10,663 bases of DNA from Planctomycetota bacterium (GCA_003644175.1 QNBS01000046.1:1-10663); one strand, 5' to 3'. Shown: positions 1 through 8,703, numbered from the stretch's first letter. Made by a program: numbers and translations. Notes: generated by a model not told the origin, from the sequence alone.

Positions 1-74
1 GCCGGAATCAGATCAGCAGGCAGGCCGTGAGTTTTTTACTGAAACTAAGCACTAATTGCACGCACAAATGTTTT
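1..74. other. left-edge intergenic DNA
   Basis: These bases follow the stop of the large minus-strand gene. I see no gene, and no hairpin-plus-T-run terminator on the minus strand. Confidence 0.4.
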
Positions 75-2657
75 TCACATGAACATGCAAACGACTCTTT
101 GGGATAATATGTCGCACATGATTTCCAGTTGCTTGTGCTCGATCTCATACACCTTGACAACATCGGCGTATTTGGCGCTTTGGGGCGCAAAATCCGTCAA
201 CTTGTTTGGCATTTGCGAGAACAATTTTCTATTGAACGTCACTTCCGCATTTTTTGGAAAAAGAGCTATATAGAAAATGTCACCTTCGACGAGATCCTGA
301 AAAAAGTGTGTGCCAAAAGACAGATCCGGCATCAAATTGGCGCCTTCGTAAGCAACCTCCACCAATACAACCACATTGTTTATCTCAGAAAAACTGACCG
401 GCACCCCCAGGCTGGGTGTTGTGGTGCCCCATCTGCCGGGCCCGATCAGAATAGTCGGCGTTGCCTCTCTGTCGGCTATTTGCCCGTTCAAGTTTCCCAC
501 CAGGCGGGCAATGTCATATTTGTCCGACAAAGTCCGCTCTATATAGGCTTCGGGCTCCACATAGATTATTCTCTTGATGGATTGGGAAATGCTGCCTCCC
601 ATTGTATATCCGCAGGATTCAAAAAGAATCTTTTCTGCTTCGACGTTATCGGGGATATGCACGCCTGGCCTCAGTCCCCTGGTTTGCAATGGCCGGCATT
701 GGAGAAGGTTGATCTTGAACTCGTCCCCATCGGTAAAGTTGGCGGTAAATTCTATATCAACCGGGTATTGGTAATAGCTTTCCAGAGTCTTAAGCATTCT
801 TTGCATGGTGCGAGTGAATTCTGTTTCAGACAGGAGTTTCTTAAACGTCAGCGCCCACGTCTCCCATCCCTTCATGCCCATTTCCTTCATCTTCCGCTCT
901 GTTTTGTAGTCCCGCGTTGCTATAAGATCTAATCTTATGTCGAGGTCGTCTTCAAGGATTTGCGACATGCTGATTGTTTTTTCGCTGTTTTCCTTAGTGT
1001 CCAAAAGGTCAACATGATGTTGCGAGAACTTCGTGGCGTCCTCGCTCGTCGACCAGGGCCTGAGTAAAGGCTCATCCAGTGCGATTGTCTGCGGATAGTC
1101 GTTCTCAACGCGATCTACCGCTCTTGTGCCCAGGCCAAAGACCAATCGCAACATGCCCGCTTTGGGATCCAGGTGCGGCTTCCATACAAAAGTATTGTGC
1201 GATACGCCTACTCCTGCAAGGTCCGGGAAAAAGTAGTGCCTCTTATAGGAGCCCGACACCCGCTGAACCAGAAGCGCCATCTGCTCGTCATGTTCGTCCA
1301 AACCTCTTTTTAAGCGGTACATCAAAGCGTCTTCATCCATCGTGCTGGCATAAACCCTTCGGACGGCATCTTCGAATTCCCGGTAACGGCTTTCGGGGCC
1401 GCCCTGGTTGACCAGGAATATGCTTTCATATTTGCCGGCGAAGGCATTACCAAAAGAATCTTCCAGCAGGCTGCTGGAGCGTACGATAATGGGCGATTGG
1501 CCGAAGTACTCTATCATTTCCTGAAATCGTTCGCGTATCTCTCCGGGAAACTTACCCTTCAGCAGGTTTTCTTTCATCCCGGGAGCTGATTTGAAGTAAC
1601 CCTCTTTTGTTTTGTGCTCCATGAGCTGCTTCCACCAGCCGTTCTCTATAATGTAGCTGTAGAAAACGTCCGAACCCACATAAAACGAGTCATGCGGCTC
1701 CATTTGCCGGCTCCAGTCAAAAGAACTGTCCGACGACAGTATCTTCTGGGCCAAAAGCATTCCTGCCGCCTTACCGCCGATAAATCCACTTCCTATCAAT
1801 CTGTTCTTGATATTTATGAGATCCTGCAGAGAAAAGCTGCTCTGCGCCAGTTCCCAAATCCTTTTCTCACGTCCAACCATTATCCTGCAAAGTTGTTCGA
1901 CGATCCCTCTAACTTCTTCGGACTCCTCAGGTGCGGCCAGCAGGCTCTCGGCCTTCATGAAAAGACGGTCCCAGTAATCCATCATTCTTGCAGAACCATC
2001 CAGACCTTTGCCTGCAATATGCGAGAACAGATTACTTGCGTCGACACTGCTGATAATCGGCGAAAAGCTCTCGGCTTTTTGCAGGTGCGGAAGAAACATC
2101 GTCGGAGAATAACGCTGCCAGACTTTCAGCGGATGAACATAAAAGGCGCCCTCGAAATCATAGACATCCAACAACAACTGTGTCGTTGCGCGAATGCGGG
2201 CGATAGTTTTGAATGAATGATGGTTGCGCAGTATTGCAAAGTAGGTAATGGTGTCCAGATCGAAAAGGTAAGGGCAGGTGACCATGAAAAAATTGTCAAT
2301 CATCATATCGGTCGCCCATGCAAATTGCAGGTCGGAAAGGCAGTCGAAGAGGTAATAAGTTTCAGGTCCTTCCTGAGAGATTATAGTGTGCACTTGAGTT
2401 GAAAAGGCCTCAAAACCGCTGGTCGAATCCAACCGATAGGTCGTGATGGCGGGTTGCTCTTCGACAAGAGGCTCATGCATTGCGAACCTCATGTAAACAA
2501 CATTGCGCCCGTCGGCAATCGCCTTTCTTATATAGGGACGGACAAAGTGGCAATAATCTTCAATACTGTCGACCTGCCATACAATGTTATCACCTCTGTT
2601 CAAGCCGCAGAGTATTTCATCAAGGCCCTTCAATCCGGTGCTTGCCCATGCTTCCAT
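75..2657 (-). CDS. PEP/pyruvate-binding (PPDK-N type) protein with degenerate KaiC-like N-terminus
   Basis: 860 residues. Residues 5-25 (STGLKGLDEIL.GLNRGD) match the opening of KaiC/RecA-like domains, but the Walker A loop that should follow is replaced by QVDSIEDYCHF with no GKT; a Walker-B-like strand YYLFDCLSDL lies at 101-110. Residues about 280-660 resemble the N-terminal ATP-binding domain of PEP synthase and pyruvate phosphate dikinase: GFIGGKAAGM (291-300), IIVRSSSLLEDSFGNAFAGKYES (390-412), LVFGLGTRAVDR (505-516) and the closing PVDIEF...LLQCRPLQ (632-658). The phosphohistidine motif (GGxTSH) and the PEP-utilising barrel are absent; instead there is an unassigned C-terminal domain, about 670-840, with ILIGPGRWGTTTPS (736-749). 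The start is supported by GAGAGG seven bases upstream. It is therefore probably an ATP-dependent phosphotransferase or sensor rather than a PEP synthase; the substrate is unknown. It is divergent from gdhA. The domain call is fairly sure, the function is not. Confidence 0.85.
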   Translation of the reverse strand: MEAWASTGLKGLDEILCGLNRGDNIVWQVDSIEDYCHFVRPYIRKAIADGRNVVYMRFAMHEPLVEEQPAITTYRLDSTSGFEAFSTQVHTIISQEGPETYYLFDCLSDLQFAWATDMMIDNFFMVTCPYLFDLDTITYFAILRNHHSFKTIARIRATTQLLLDVYDFEGAFYVHPLKVWQRYSPTMFLPHLQKAESFSPIISSVDASNLFSHIAGKGLDGSARMMDYWDRLFMKAESLLAAPEESEEVRGIVEQLCRIMVGREKRIWELAQSSFSLQDLINIKNRLIGSGFIGGKAAGMLLAQKILSSDSSFDWSRQMEPHDSFYVGSDVFYSYIIENGWWKQLMEHKTKEGYFKSAPGMKENLLKGKFPGEIRERFQEMIEYFGQSPIIVRSSSLLEDSFGNAFAGKYESIFLVNQGGPESRYREFEDAVRRVYASTMDEDALMYRLKRGLDEHDEQMALLVQRVSGSYKRHYFFPDLAGVGVSHNTFVWKPHLDPKAGMLRLVFGLGTRAVDRVENDYPQTIALDEPLLRPWSTSEDATKFSQHHVDLLDTKENSEKTISMSQILEDDLDIRLDLIATRDYKTERKMKEMGMKGWETWALTFKKLLSETEFTRTMQRMLKTLESYYQYPVDIEFTANFTDGDEFKINLLQCRPLQTRGLRPGVHIPDNVEAEKILFESCGYTMGGSISQSIKRIIYVEPEAYIERTLSDKYDIARLVGNLNGQIADREATPTILIGPGRWGTTTPSLGVPVSFSEINNVVVLVEVAYEGANLMPDLSFGTHFFQDLVEGDIFYIALFPKNAEVTFNRKLFSQMPNKLTDFAPQSAKYADVVKVYEIEHKQLEIMCDILSQRVVCMFM

Positions 2658-2870
2658 AAACTAACCTCTCTTACCGCGATGTCTTTTGCCGCTTTTTAGT
2701 CTTGAGTATAAGCCCCAAAGCTCTACCCGTCCAACTATCAATATCCTGTAAGGGATGGTCAGGTTCAAGGCATACCAAAACGTCGCTGAACTACACCGAT
2801 TGTGCACCATGGTACGCATTCTTTCCTGCACTATAAGCTGTCCTGATGTAATGTATTAGCCTTTTGCCCC

Positions 2871-4310
<1,440 letters not shown>

Positions 4311-4428
4311 TACAGGCCAAAACAGCAATGTTCAAAAGGATGCGTGTCGACGATACGCTAAATTCGATGCAAAGTACGGCATCCGGGCGAATTGAGTATA
4401 AGGGGCAGTATGGAAGAGACCGCTCCCT

Positions 4429-4689
4429 GCGGTTGAACATCAGGAAACGCGTTCCGTCCGGGTTCCATGACAGATGCATAGCCGTAGCCGGCGCGGAAGT
4501 TCCAGATGCGGCTGAAGTCCTCGCACAACGCGAGCTTGCCATCGGGGCTGATGTAGGTAAGCGGTGCTCAAAATCGACCTCCATCCCAAGTACGTATCGA
4601 TCATGCGGATCGAATTGATACTTGTCGTAGTAGCCGAATCAGTGAAAGTTCGGTCCCTTTGTAATTGCACGGACGGGTGGTTGTAAATC
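4429..4689 (-). pseudogene. remnant of a secreted TolB/WD40-like beta-propeller protein
   Basis: Reading the minus strand, the last codons of the ADP-ribosylglycohydrolase gene (PPVRAITKGPNFH, ending 4642) continue through its TGA stop in the same frame as FGYYDKYQFDPHDRYVLGMEVDFEHR (4638-4561). The next frame then carries YISPDGKLALCEDFSRIWNFRAGYGYA (4555-4475), and the first frame resumes with HLSWNPDGTRFLMFNR (4476-4429). From memory, these three blocks occur in this order in one protein family of planctomycetes and relatives, where the first reads NFHWFGYYDK; the TGA here stands where TGG (Trp) is expected. The blocks are normally separated by tens of residues, so at least two internal deletions have occurred, each changing frame. 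Nothing recognisable remains between 4311 and 4428. The family resembles oligogalacturonate-lyase/TolB-type propellers, but its function is unknown. Confidence 0.7.
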
Positions 4690-5931
4690 CTGGGAAATCA
4701 CATTACGTTTCTGTAAAGCTTGAACCTGCTTTGCATACCCGGCTATTTCTTTAGCCAGCTCAGACAGTTTAACCGTCTTAGGCAGAGCTTCAAGACCAGG
4801 GGCGAAATCGTCGTGGATGGGTTTTTTCCATTTTTCCGGAATGTTGCTTTCGCCGATCATCGCTCCGATGACACCGCCAACGCTGCCCGCGTTGCAGTCG
4901 GCGTCGTAACCGCACATGGTGGCGATGCAAACCGACTTGCTAAAATCACCCTCACCGTAAAGAATACCGATCGCACAAACACCGCCGTTAGGCACCACAT
5001 GAACCCAACGCCAGTTGCCCCATTTATACAATCCCTTGCCGGTATTATATTTTTCCTCAACAAATTTCCCGTTGCGGGCGCCGTCGTCGTTGTAAGCGTA
5101 GCGGTCGTCCAAAACCTGCCACGCCTGCCGCCAGGTTTTGCCATCGTCATAACAAGCCAGTACGTCTTTGATACAACGGGCGTACTCCGAATTCGCAGGA
5201 ATCACCCGAAGCGATTTTTGAACAATAGCCCGTGGGTCGTTTTCGGTCATGGCAATACTCACCGCCGCAGCAATATACTGTGCACCATAAATACCGTTAC
5301 GAACGTGCGTAACCATGGCGTCCTGTTCGGCATATTTGGCAGCCACCCTGGGGCTTGCCGGGGCGATCATTCCCCATATCTCAGCCTTCATCTGAGCCCC
5401 GATCCACTGGCGGTAGGGGTTATCGACGATAGCGGACTCCGGCGGCCAGATACCTTTTTTGAGATTGGCCAGACCTATCCCCTCGGCTGTACATCCGCTG
5501 CGAACATATTTAAGCCATGATTCGGCGATATCGCGGGAGCTAATGTCAACACCTTTGTCCCGCAAGGTCAGCAGCGAAGCCATCATCAAGGTAGTGTCAT
5601 CATTGGGCGGCGCTCCGTCGAGCTTGTCGATGAGGAATTTCCTATGATGACGGGCATCAAAATTCGCAGGGAAGTAATAGGTCACCGGATAAAAATCCGC
5701 CGCGCGCGCTTTTTTCTCGATCTCCGACCTGGGCAAACCTTCCACCGGCTGTGCAAGGGCCAGGCCGATGCACTTACCGTATAATGAGCCGTAGATCTTA
5801 TCAAGCAGACAATCATCGCTCAGAGAGTAGGTTATTGCCGGCACGGCAACTTTTTTTTGACCGCTCGCAGCGCTACCTGCTGAAAAGGCAGCCGCTAAAA
5901 CAGTTATACATAACCATGACATCTTTCGCAT
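4639..5931 (-). CDS. secreted ADP-ribosylglycohydrolase-family protein
   Basis: 430 residues. A signal peptide is visible (MRK, then a hydrophobic stretch to about residue 18, with a likely cut near AGSAASG at 18-24), so the protein is exported. The body is of the ADP-ribosylglycohydrolase/DraG type, an all-helical fold with two metal ions: GSLYGKCIGLALAQPVEG (48-65), the metal motif NDDTT (110-114), and the C-terminal metal motif GYDADCNAGSVGG (341-353), where DxD and N take the place of the usual DTD. Family members remove ADP-ribose from proteins or nucleic acids, but exported members in this lineage have no established substrate and may act on other N- or O-glycosides. The catalytic domain ends near residue 400. 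Residues about 415-430 do not belong to this family and match the start of the decayed propeller gene downstream, so the C-terminus is probably a fusion product. The start has AAAGGA seven bases upstream. Confidence 0.85.
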   Translation of the reverse strand: MRKMSWLCITVLAAAFSAGSAASGQKKVAVPAITYSLSDDCLLDKIYGSLYGKCIGLALAQPVEGLPRSEIEKKARAADFYPVTYYFPANFDARHHRKFLIDKLDGAPPNDDTTLMMASLLTLRDKGVDISSRDIAESWLKYVRSGCTAEGIGLANLKKGIWPPESAIVDNPYRQWIGAQMKAEIWGMIAPASPRVAAKYAEQDAMVTHVRNGIYGAQYIAAAVSIAMTENDPRAIVQKSLRVIPANSEYARCIKDVLACYDDGKTWRQAWQVLDDRYAYNDDGARNGKFVEEKYNTGKGLYKWGNWRWVHVVPNGGVCAIGILYGEGDFSKSVCIATMCGYDADCNAGSVGGVIGAMIGESNIPEKWKKPIHDDFAPGLEALPKTVKLSELAKEIAGYAKQVQALQKRNVISQDLQPPVRAITKGPNFH

Positions 5932-5960
5932 AATTTTTTCCTTTACCTGTATATATCTTA

Positions 5961-5991
5961 GCTCAGCTATCCCGATGCATCGCCGCTGAGC
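5961..5991. promoter_or_regulatory. nested inverted repeat upstream of the ADP-ribosylglycohydrolase gene
   Basis: GCTCAGC (5961-5967) and GCTGAGC (5985-5991) form a perfect 7-base dyad whose loop contains the perfect 10-base palindrome CGATGCATCG (5973-5982). It lies in the 97-base gap between two minus-strand genes, 30 bases before the start of the glycohydrolase gene. No run of T follows on the minus strand, so it is more likely an operator or leader structure than a terminator for the zinc-ribbon gene. Confidence 0.35.
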
Positions 5992-6028
5992 CTCTTTTCC
6001 AATAGAGTATCAAATTGATCTCAAAAAT

Positions 6029-6574
6029 TCAAGGTTTCCAGTTCATCATGTAGCTTAGGATGGTGTTCTTCTGCGGGTGGGAGTTGATCCATGCGGCTGT
6101 TTGTTTGAGTTTTTCGTAGTCGTCCGGGCCGAGGATGGATTGTATTCTTTTTTCGAAGGTCTCACTTGACTCTTCGTCCCGGACTTGTTTCTGCCATGCG
6201 GCGCTGAAGACGAAATGCACTTTGTCGTGCAGGTTTCTGCTGTGGAGTGTCTCCCACTCGTTTTTGTCGAACCAGATTCCTCCGCAGCAGTTGCAGCGGT
6301 CCAGGTGGAAGTCGGCGCCGTGGCCGACCTTTCTTTGCGTCAGGAAGTGGCCGCACTCGGGACAGAGTTTGCCGGCGGGCGAATCGTCGAGGGGCAGCTC
6401 TGTAACCTCGGCAGCGGGTAATTCCTGCAATGTTTGTCCGTGCCTGTCGAGCCATTTCCAGTATTGAAAGGATTGTATCCAGCGGCCGCCGCACAGTCGG
6501 CACGCCTTGGTTTTGAGATTTTCGATAACATCTTCACTCTCGAGTGAGCCCTTTTTGCACACGGGACATTTCAT
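6029..6574 (-). CDS. small double zinc-ribbon protein (zf-TFIIB type)
   Basis: 181 residues with no signal peptide or membrane segment, so presumably cytoplasmic. The first zinc ribbon uses CPVC (3-6) and CRLC (25-28). The second uses CPEC (71-74) and CNCC (94-97) followed by GGIWFD, the signature of the bacterial zf-TFIIB domain. The C-terminal third (about 125-181) is charged and probably helical (FEKRIQSILGPDDYEKLKQ). Proteins with this domain are small and poorly characterised; zinc binding is well supported, while nucleic-acid or protein binding is only inferred. A strong ribosome site, AGGAGGA, ends about seven bases before the ATG and fixes the start. It points the same way as the glycohydrolase gene 97 bases downstream and could be co-transcribed with it. 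Confidence 0.85.
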   Translation of the reverse strand: MKCPVCKKGSLESEDVIENLKTKACRLCGGRWIQSFQYWKWLDRHGQTLQELPAAEVTELPLDDSPAGKLCPECGHFLTQRKVGHGADFHLDRCNCCGGIWFDKNEWETLHSRNLHDKVHFVFSAAWQKQVRDEESSETFEKRIQSILGPDDYEKLKQTAAWINSHPQKNTILSYMMNWKP

Positions 6575-6623
6575 GAGTGTTCCTCCTGGCTTTGAATACG
6601 GATTAGCTCATAAATGTTATTAT

Positions 6624-6646
6624 TTTTGCCGGACTTTAGGGCAAAA
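6624..6646. promoter_or_regulatory. inverted repeat in the promoter region of the zinc-ribbon gene
   Basis: TTTTGCC (6624-6630) and GGCAAAA (6640-6646) form a perfect 7-base dyad around a 9-base centre, 50 to 72 bases before the zinc-ribbon start codon. On the minus strand the same bases offer a possible -35 (TTGCCC) and, after 16 bases, TAATAA, so the dyad could be an operator overlapping that promoter. Support is by eye only. Confidence 0.25.
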
Positions 6647-6770
6647 GGCATCCCATGTCAAGAGATTATTAATCGCAGGACGCGATGGATTTCGATTCTG
6701 TCCGCATATAGCCGCCAACCTGCCGCCCGATACCGGTTTACCCCTGAAATCAGACCGGCAAAAAAAGTAT

Positions 6771-6799
6771 TTGCCATTTGTGCGGCGATGTACTATATT
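6771..6799 (+). promoter_or_regulatory. candidate sigma70-type promoter of the TRAP operon
   Basis: TTGCCA (6771-6776) and TATATT (6794-6799) are separated by exactly 17 bases, the best promoter-like pair in the 310-base gap between the zinc-ribbon gene and dctP. Transcription would begin near 6806 and leave a leader of about 80 bases containing a strong hairpin. The rest of the gap (6575-6770) shows no gene. Confidence 0.45.
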
Positions 6800-6812
6800 C
6801 TGCTCACCCCCG

Positions 6813-6839
6813 TTTCGGGTTCTGCGGAAGAATCCGAAG
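6813..6839 (+). promoter_or_regulatory. leader hairpin of dctP
   Basis: Bases 6813-6823 pair with 6829-6839 without a mismatch (eleven pairs, two of them G-U) around a five-base loop, GCGGA. It sits a few bases after the predicted transcription start. The following bases (GTTTTGGC) are too short a T run for a good terminator, so a 5'-end stabiliser or a protein-binding leader element is more likely than an attenuator. The ribosome site of dctP is well outside it. Confidence 0.4.
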
Positions 6840-6884
6840 GTTTTGGCATTATTTGGCGGTATTACTGTTAATTGAGGTGTAATT

Positions 6885-7901
6885 ATGAAGCGACGCATCA
6901 TTATATGTCTGGCGGCTTTCGTGGTTAGTGCGGTGGTGTTTTCCGGATGTGGGAAGAAACCCGCCGGCGACGGCGAAAATGGCGAAGGCCAGGCCAAGGT
7001 CAAAGTTCTGAAGCTGGCGCACGGGCTTCCCACGGACCATCCCGTACACAAAGCCATGGAGTACATGGCCGATCTCGTCGCTGAGAAATCGGGCGGGAAA
7101 ATGAAGGTCGACATCTATCCGAGCGAGCAGTTGGGCACGGAGAAGGAGTGTCTTGAAAGGCTCCAGATGGGCGCCCTTGCCATGACCAAGACATCGTCGT
7201 CGCCGATGGAGACCTTTGTCAAAGAGATGAAGGTGTTGGGTCTGCCCTACGTGTTCCGCGACAAGGATCATTACTGGAAGGTCCTCCTGAGCGACGTCGG
7301 CAAAGAACTGTTAGCCGCCGGCGAGGCCAAACGTCTCAAGGGGCTGTGTTTCTACGACGCCGGGGCGCGCAGCTTTTATACGGTGAAAAAAGAAGTAAAT
7401 TCTCCGGCGGACCTTGCGGGCCTGAAGATACGCGTTCAGCAAAGCCCCGTTGCGATGCAGCTTGTCGATGCGATGGGCGCCTCGGCGACGCCGATTGCAT
7501 GGGGTGAGCTTTATACTTCGCTGCAGCAGGGTGTCGTGGACGGCGCCGAAAACAATCCGCCCAGTCTGTACACTTCCAAGCATTACGAAATCTGCAAGTA
7601 CTATACGCTCGATGAGCATACCAGGCCGCCGGATATCCTGCTGATCAGCACGAGGGTGTGGAAACAGCTTTCCGCCGCCCAGCAGAAAATTCTCCAGGAT
7701 GCCGTTGACGAATCGGTTACATTCCAGCGTAAGCTCTGGGCGGAGTTTGAGAAGAAGTCCATGAATGAAATTCAAAAGGCCGGCGTCAAAATCATCAAGC
7801 CCGACAAGGCGCCGTTTAGAAAAGCGGTCGAAGGTATGCTCAAGGAGTACGAGGGAACGAGCATCGGCGATCTGGTCAAGCGAATCGGCGAGGTACGGTA
7901 G
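6885..7901 (+). CDS. dctP: TRAP transporter solute-binding protein, DctP family
   Basis: The extracytoplasmic receptor of a tripartite ATP-independent periplasmic transporter, which hands an organic acid to the DctQM membrane pair for sodium-driven uptake. 338 residues. The N-terminus is a lipoprotein signal: KRR, a hydrophobic stretch, then FSGC with the lipidated cysteine at residue 22, so the receptor is probably membrane-anchored rather than free. The family pattern is clear: KIRVQQSPVAMQLVDAMGA (181-199), in which Arg183 is the arginine that usually clamps the substrate carboxylate, then PIAWGELYTSLQQGVVDGAENNP (203-225). The segment ENNPPSLYTSKHYEICKYYTLDEHT resembles receptors for sugar acids such as hexuronates, but that is a guess from memory. 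The ribosome site GAGGTG (6874-6879) is five bases before the ATG. It is the first gene of the operon, and dctQ starts three bases after its stop. Confidence 0.95.
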   Translation: MKRRIIICLAAFVVSAVVFSGCGKKPAGDGENGEGQAKVKVLKLAHGLPTDHPVHKAMEYMADLVAEKSGGKMKVDIYPSEQLGTEKECLERLQMGALAMTKTSSSPMETFVKEMKVLGLPYVFRDKDHYWKVLLSDVGKELLAAGEAKRLKGLCFYDAGARSFYTVKKEVNSPADLAGLKIRVQQSPVAMQLVDAMGASATPIAWGELYTSLQQGVVDGAENNPPSLYTSKHYEICKYYTLDEHTRPPDILLISTRVWKQLSAAQQKILQDAVDESVTFQRKLWAEFEKKSMNEIQKAGVKIIKPDKAPFRKAVEGMLKEYEGTSIGDLVKRIGEVR

Positions 7902-7904
7902 CAG

Positions 7905-8438
7905 ATGTTCGGCAGGATAAAGAAAATCCTGGACCGGTCGCTTGAGATACTGCTGACAATAGTCATGACCGTTCTGGTGCTGGATGTGATCTGGCAGGTC
8001 TTCACGCGGTTCGTCATGAAGGATCCCAGTCAGTGGACCGAAGAACTGGCGACTTACCTCATGATCTGGGTGGGTATGTTGGGCGCCGGCGTCGCCCTGT
8101 ATCGTGGGGCTCACCTGGGAATCGATTACTTTGTCGGCAAGCTTGCAACCCGCAAACGCCTGTACACAGAAGTAGTTGTATTTTTCCTTATCGGCGCCTT
8201 TTCGCTGACGGTGATGCTGATCGGCGGCATTCAGCTCGTGCTGGATTTCCTGGACCTGGGCCAGCCTTCTCCTGCGATGCGTATTCAGATGGGGTATGTG
8301 TATCTGGTGCTTCCGATCAGCGGATTCTTTCTGACTATATACAGTATCGAACTGATGATCGCCAAGATCATTGCGCTGGTGAAGCATCGTCCGGACGGGC
8401 CGCATCCGGGCACGGAGGCGACTCAGGCGGCCGATTAA
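7905..8438 (+). CDS. dctQ: TRAP transporter small permease, DctQ family
   Basis: 177 residues, the small membrane subunit that packs against DctM and helps dock the receptor. Four membrane helices can be seen: about 14-36 (ILLTIVMTVLVLDVIWQVF), 48-68 (TYLMIWVGMLGAGVALY), 88-112 and 120-145. The family signatures WTEELATYLMIWVGMLGA and RGAHLGIDYFV are present. The start lies three bases after the dctP stop, which implies translational coupling. The C-terminal tail after the last helix is short, polar and likely cytoplasmic. Unlike most TRAP operons, the next gene does not follow closely: 324 bases of repeat-bearing DNA separate it from dctM. Confidence 0.93.
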   Translation: MFGRIKKILDRSLEILLTIVMTVLVLDVIWQVFTRFVMKDPSQWTEELATYLMIWVGMLGAGVALYRGAHLGIDYFVGKLATRKRLYTEVVVFFLIGAFSLTVMLIGGIQLVLDFLDLGQPSPAMRIQMGYVYLVLPISGFFLTIYSIELMIAKIIALVKHRPDGPHPGTEATQAAD

Positions 8439-8512
8439 AACTACGGCGCTGTTTGAGATTGTATCGGCGACTGTAACTTGTTGTTTACTGAGAAGATGAC
8501 CTGTTTTTGTAA

Positions 8513-8703
8513 AATCCTAAATCCTGATATCTAAATACTCAACAAATTCAAAATTACAATGACAAAAACTCAAAACACCTGACAAACGGAGAAGCCGTTT
8601 TGTTTTGAAAATTTGGATTTTGGTAATTCGATATTGTTTAGAGTTTAGGATTTAGTGCTTAGGATTTAGTGGTTAGGATTTAGTGCTCAGGAATTCAGCG
8701 TGA
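8513..8703. repeat. AT-rich inverted-repeat (MITE-like) intergenic element
   Basis: The 324-base dctQ-dctM gap (8439-8762) has no gene. Most of it is an AT-rich element with imperfect inverted arms, roughly 8513-8575 (starting AATCCTAAATCCTGATATC) and 8597-8657 (ending GTTTAGAGTTTAGGATTTAG). They fold about a perfect central hairpin, AAACGG (8584-8589) with CCGTTT (8595-8600). The element carries no transposase. TTTTGTAA occurs immediately before it (8505-8512) and again immediately after it (8704-8711), as a target duplication would. Similar CCTAAATCC/GGATTTAGG repeats occur between genes in planctomycete and other bacterial genomes, from memory. The arm limits were judged by eye. Confidence 0.6.
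8645..8700. repeat. 14-base tandem repeat, about four copies
   Basis: TTAGGATTTAGTG recurs exactly at 8645, 8659 and 8673, a period of 14 bases with one variable base (C, G, C) at the end of each unit. A fourth, degenerate copy, TCAGGAATTCAGCG, fills 8687-8700. It forms the right end of the inverted-repeat element; only one unit has a counterpart in the left arm, so the array probably expanded by slippage after insertion. Copy number may vary between strains. Confidence 0.85.

Noticed and set aside
129..932. 267-codon plus-strand open frame opposite the 860-residue gene
   Set aside because: It has no family resemblance, while the opposite strand carries clear dikinase-type motifs.
75..2657. 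Annotation as PEP synthase or as a KaiC clock protein
   Set aside because: The phosphohistidine and PEP domains are missing, as is the Walker A loop, and no kaiA or kaiB neighbour is seen.
4639..4641. TGA read as tryptophan (code change), because the propeller family has Trp at this point
   Set aside because: The minus-strand genes ending at 75 and 6029 also stop at TGA, TGG is used freely for Trp, and the frame beyond 4639 is broken by two further frame changes, so a nonsense mutation in a dead gene fits better.
5961..5991. Terminator of the zinc-ribbon gene
   Set aside because: No T run follows the stem on the minus strand.
6614..6871. 85-codon plus-strand open frame upstream of dctP
   Set aside because: It has no ribosome site or recognisable sequence, and it runs through the promoter and leader hairpin of dctP.
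7311..8405. Long open frame of 364 codons on the minus strand opposite dctP and dctQ
   Set aside because: It lies antisense to two clearly recognised genes, its translation is rich in H, R and Q with no domain or membrane pattern, and it is a mirror effect of codon bias.
8645..8700. CRISPR-like array
   Set aside because: The units are adjacent at 14-base spacing with no spacers, and no cas genes are present.
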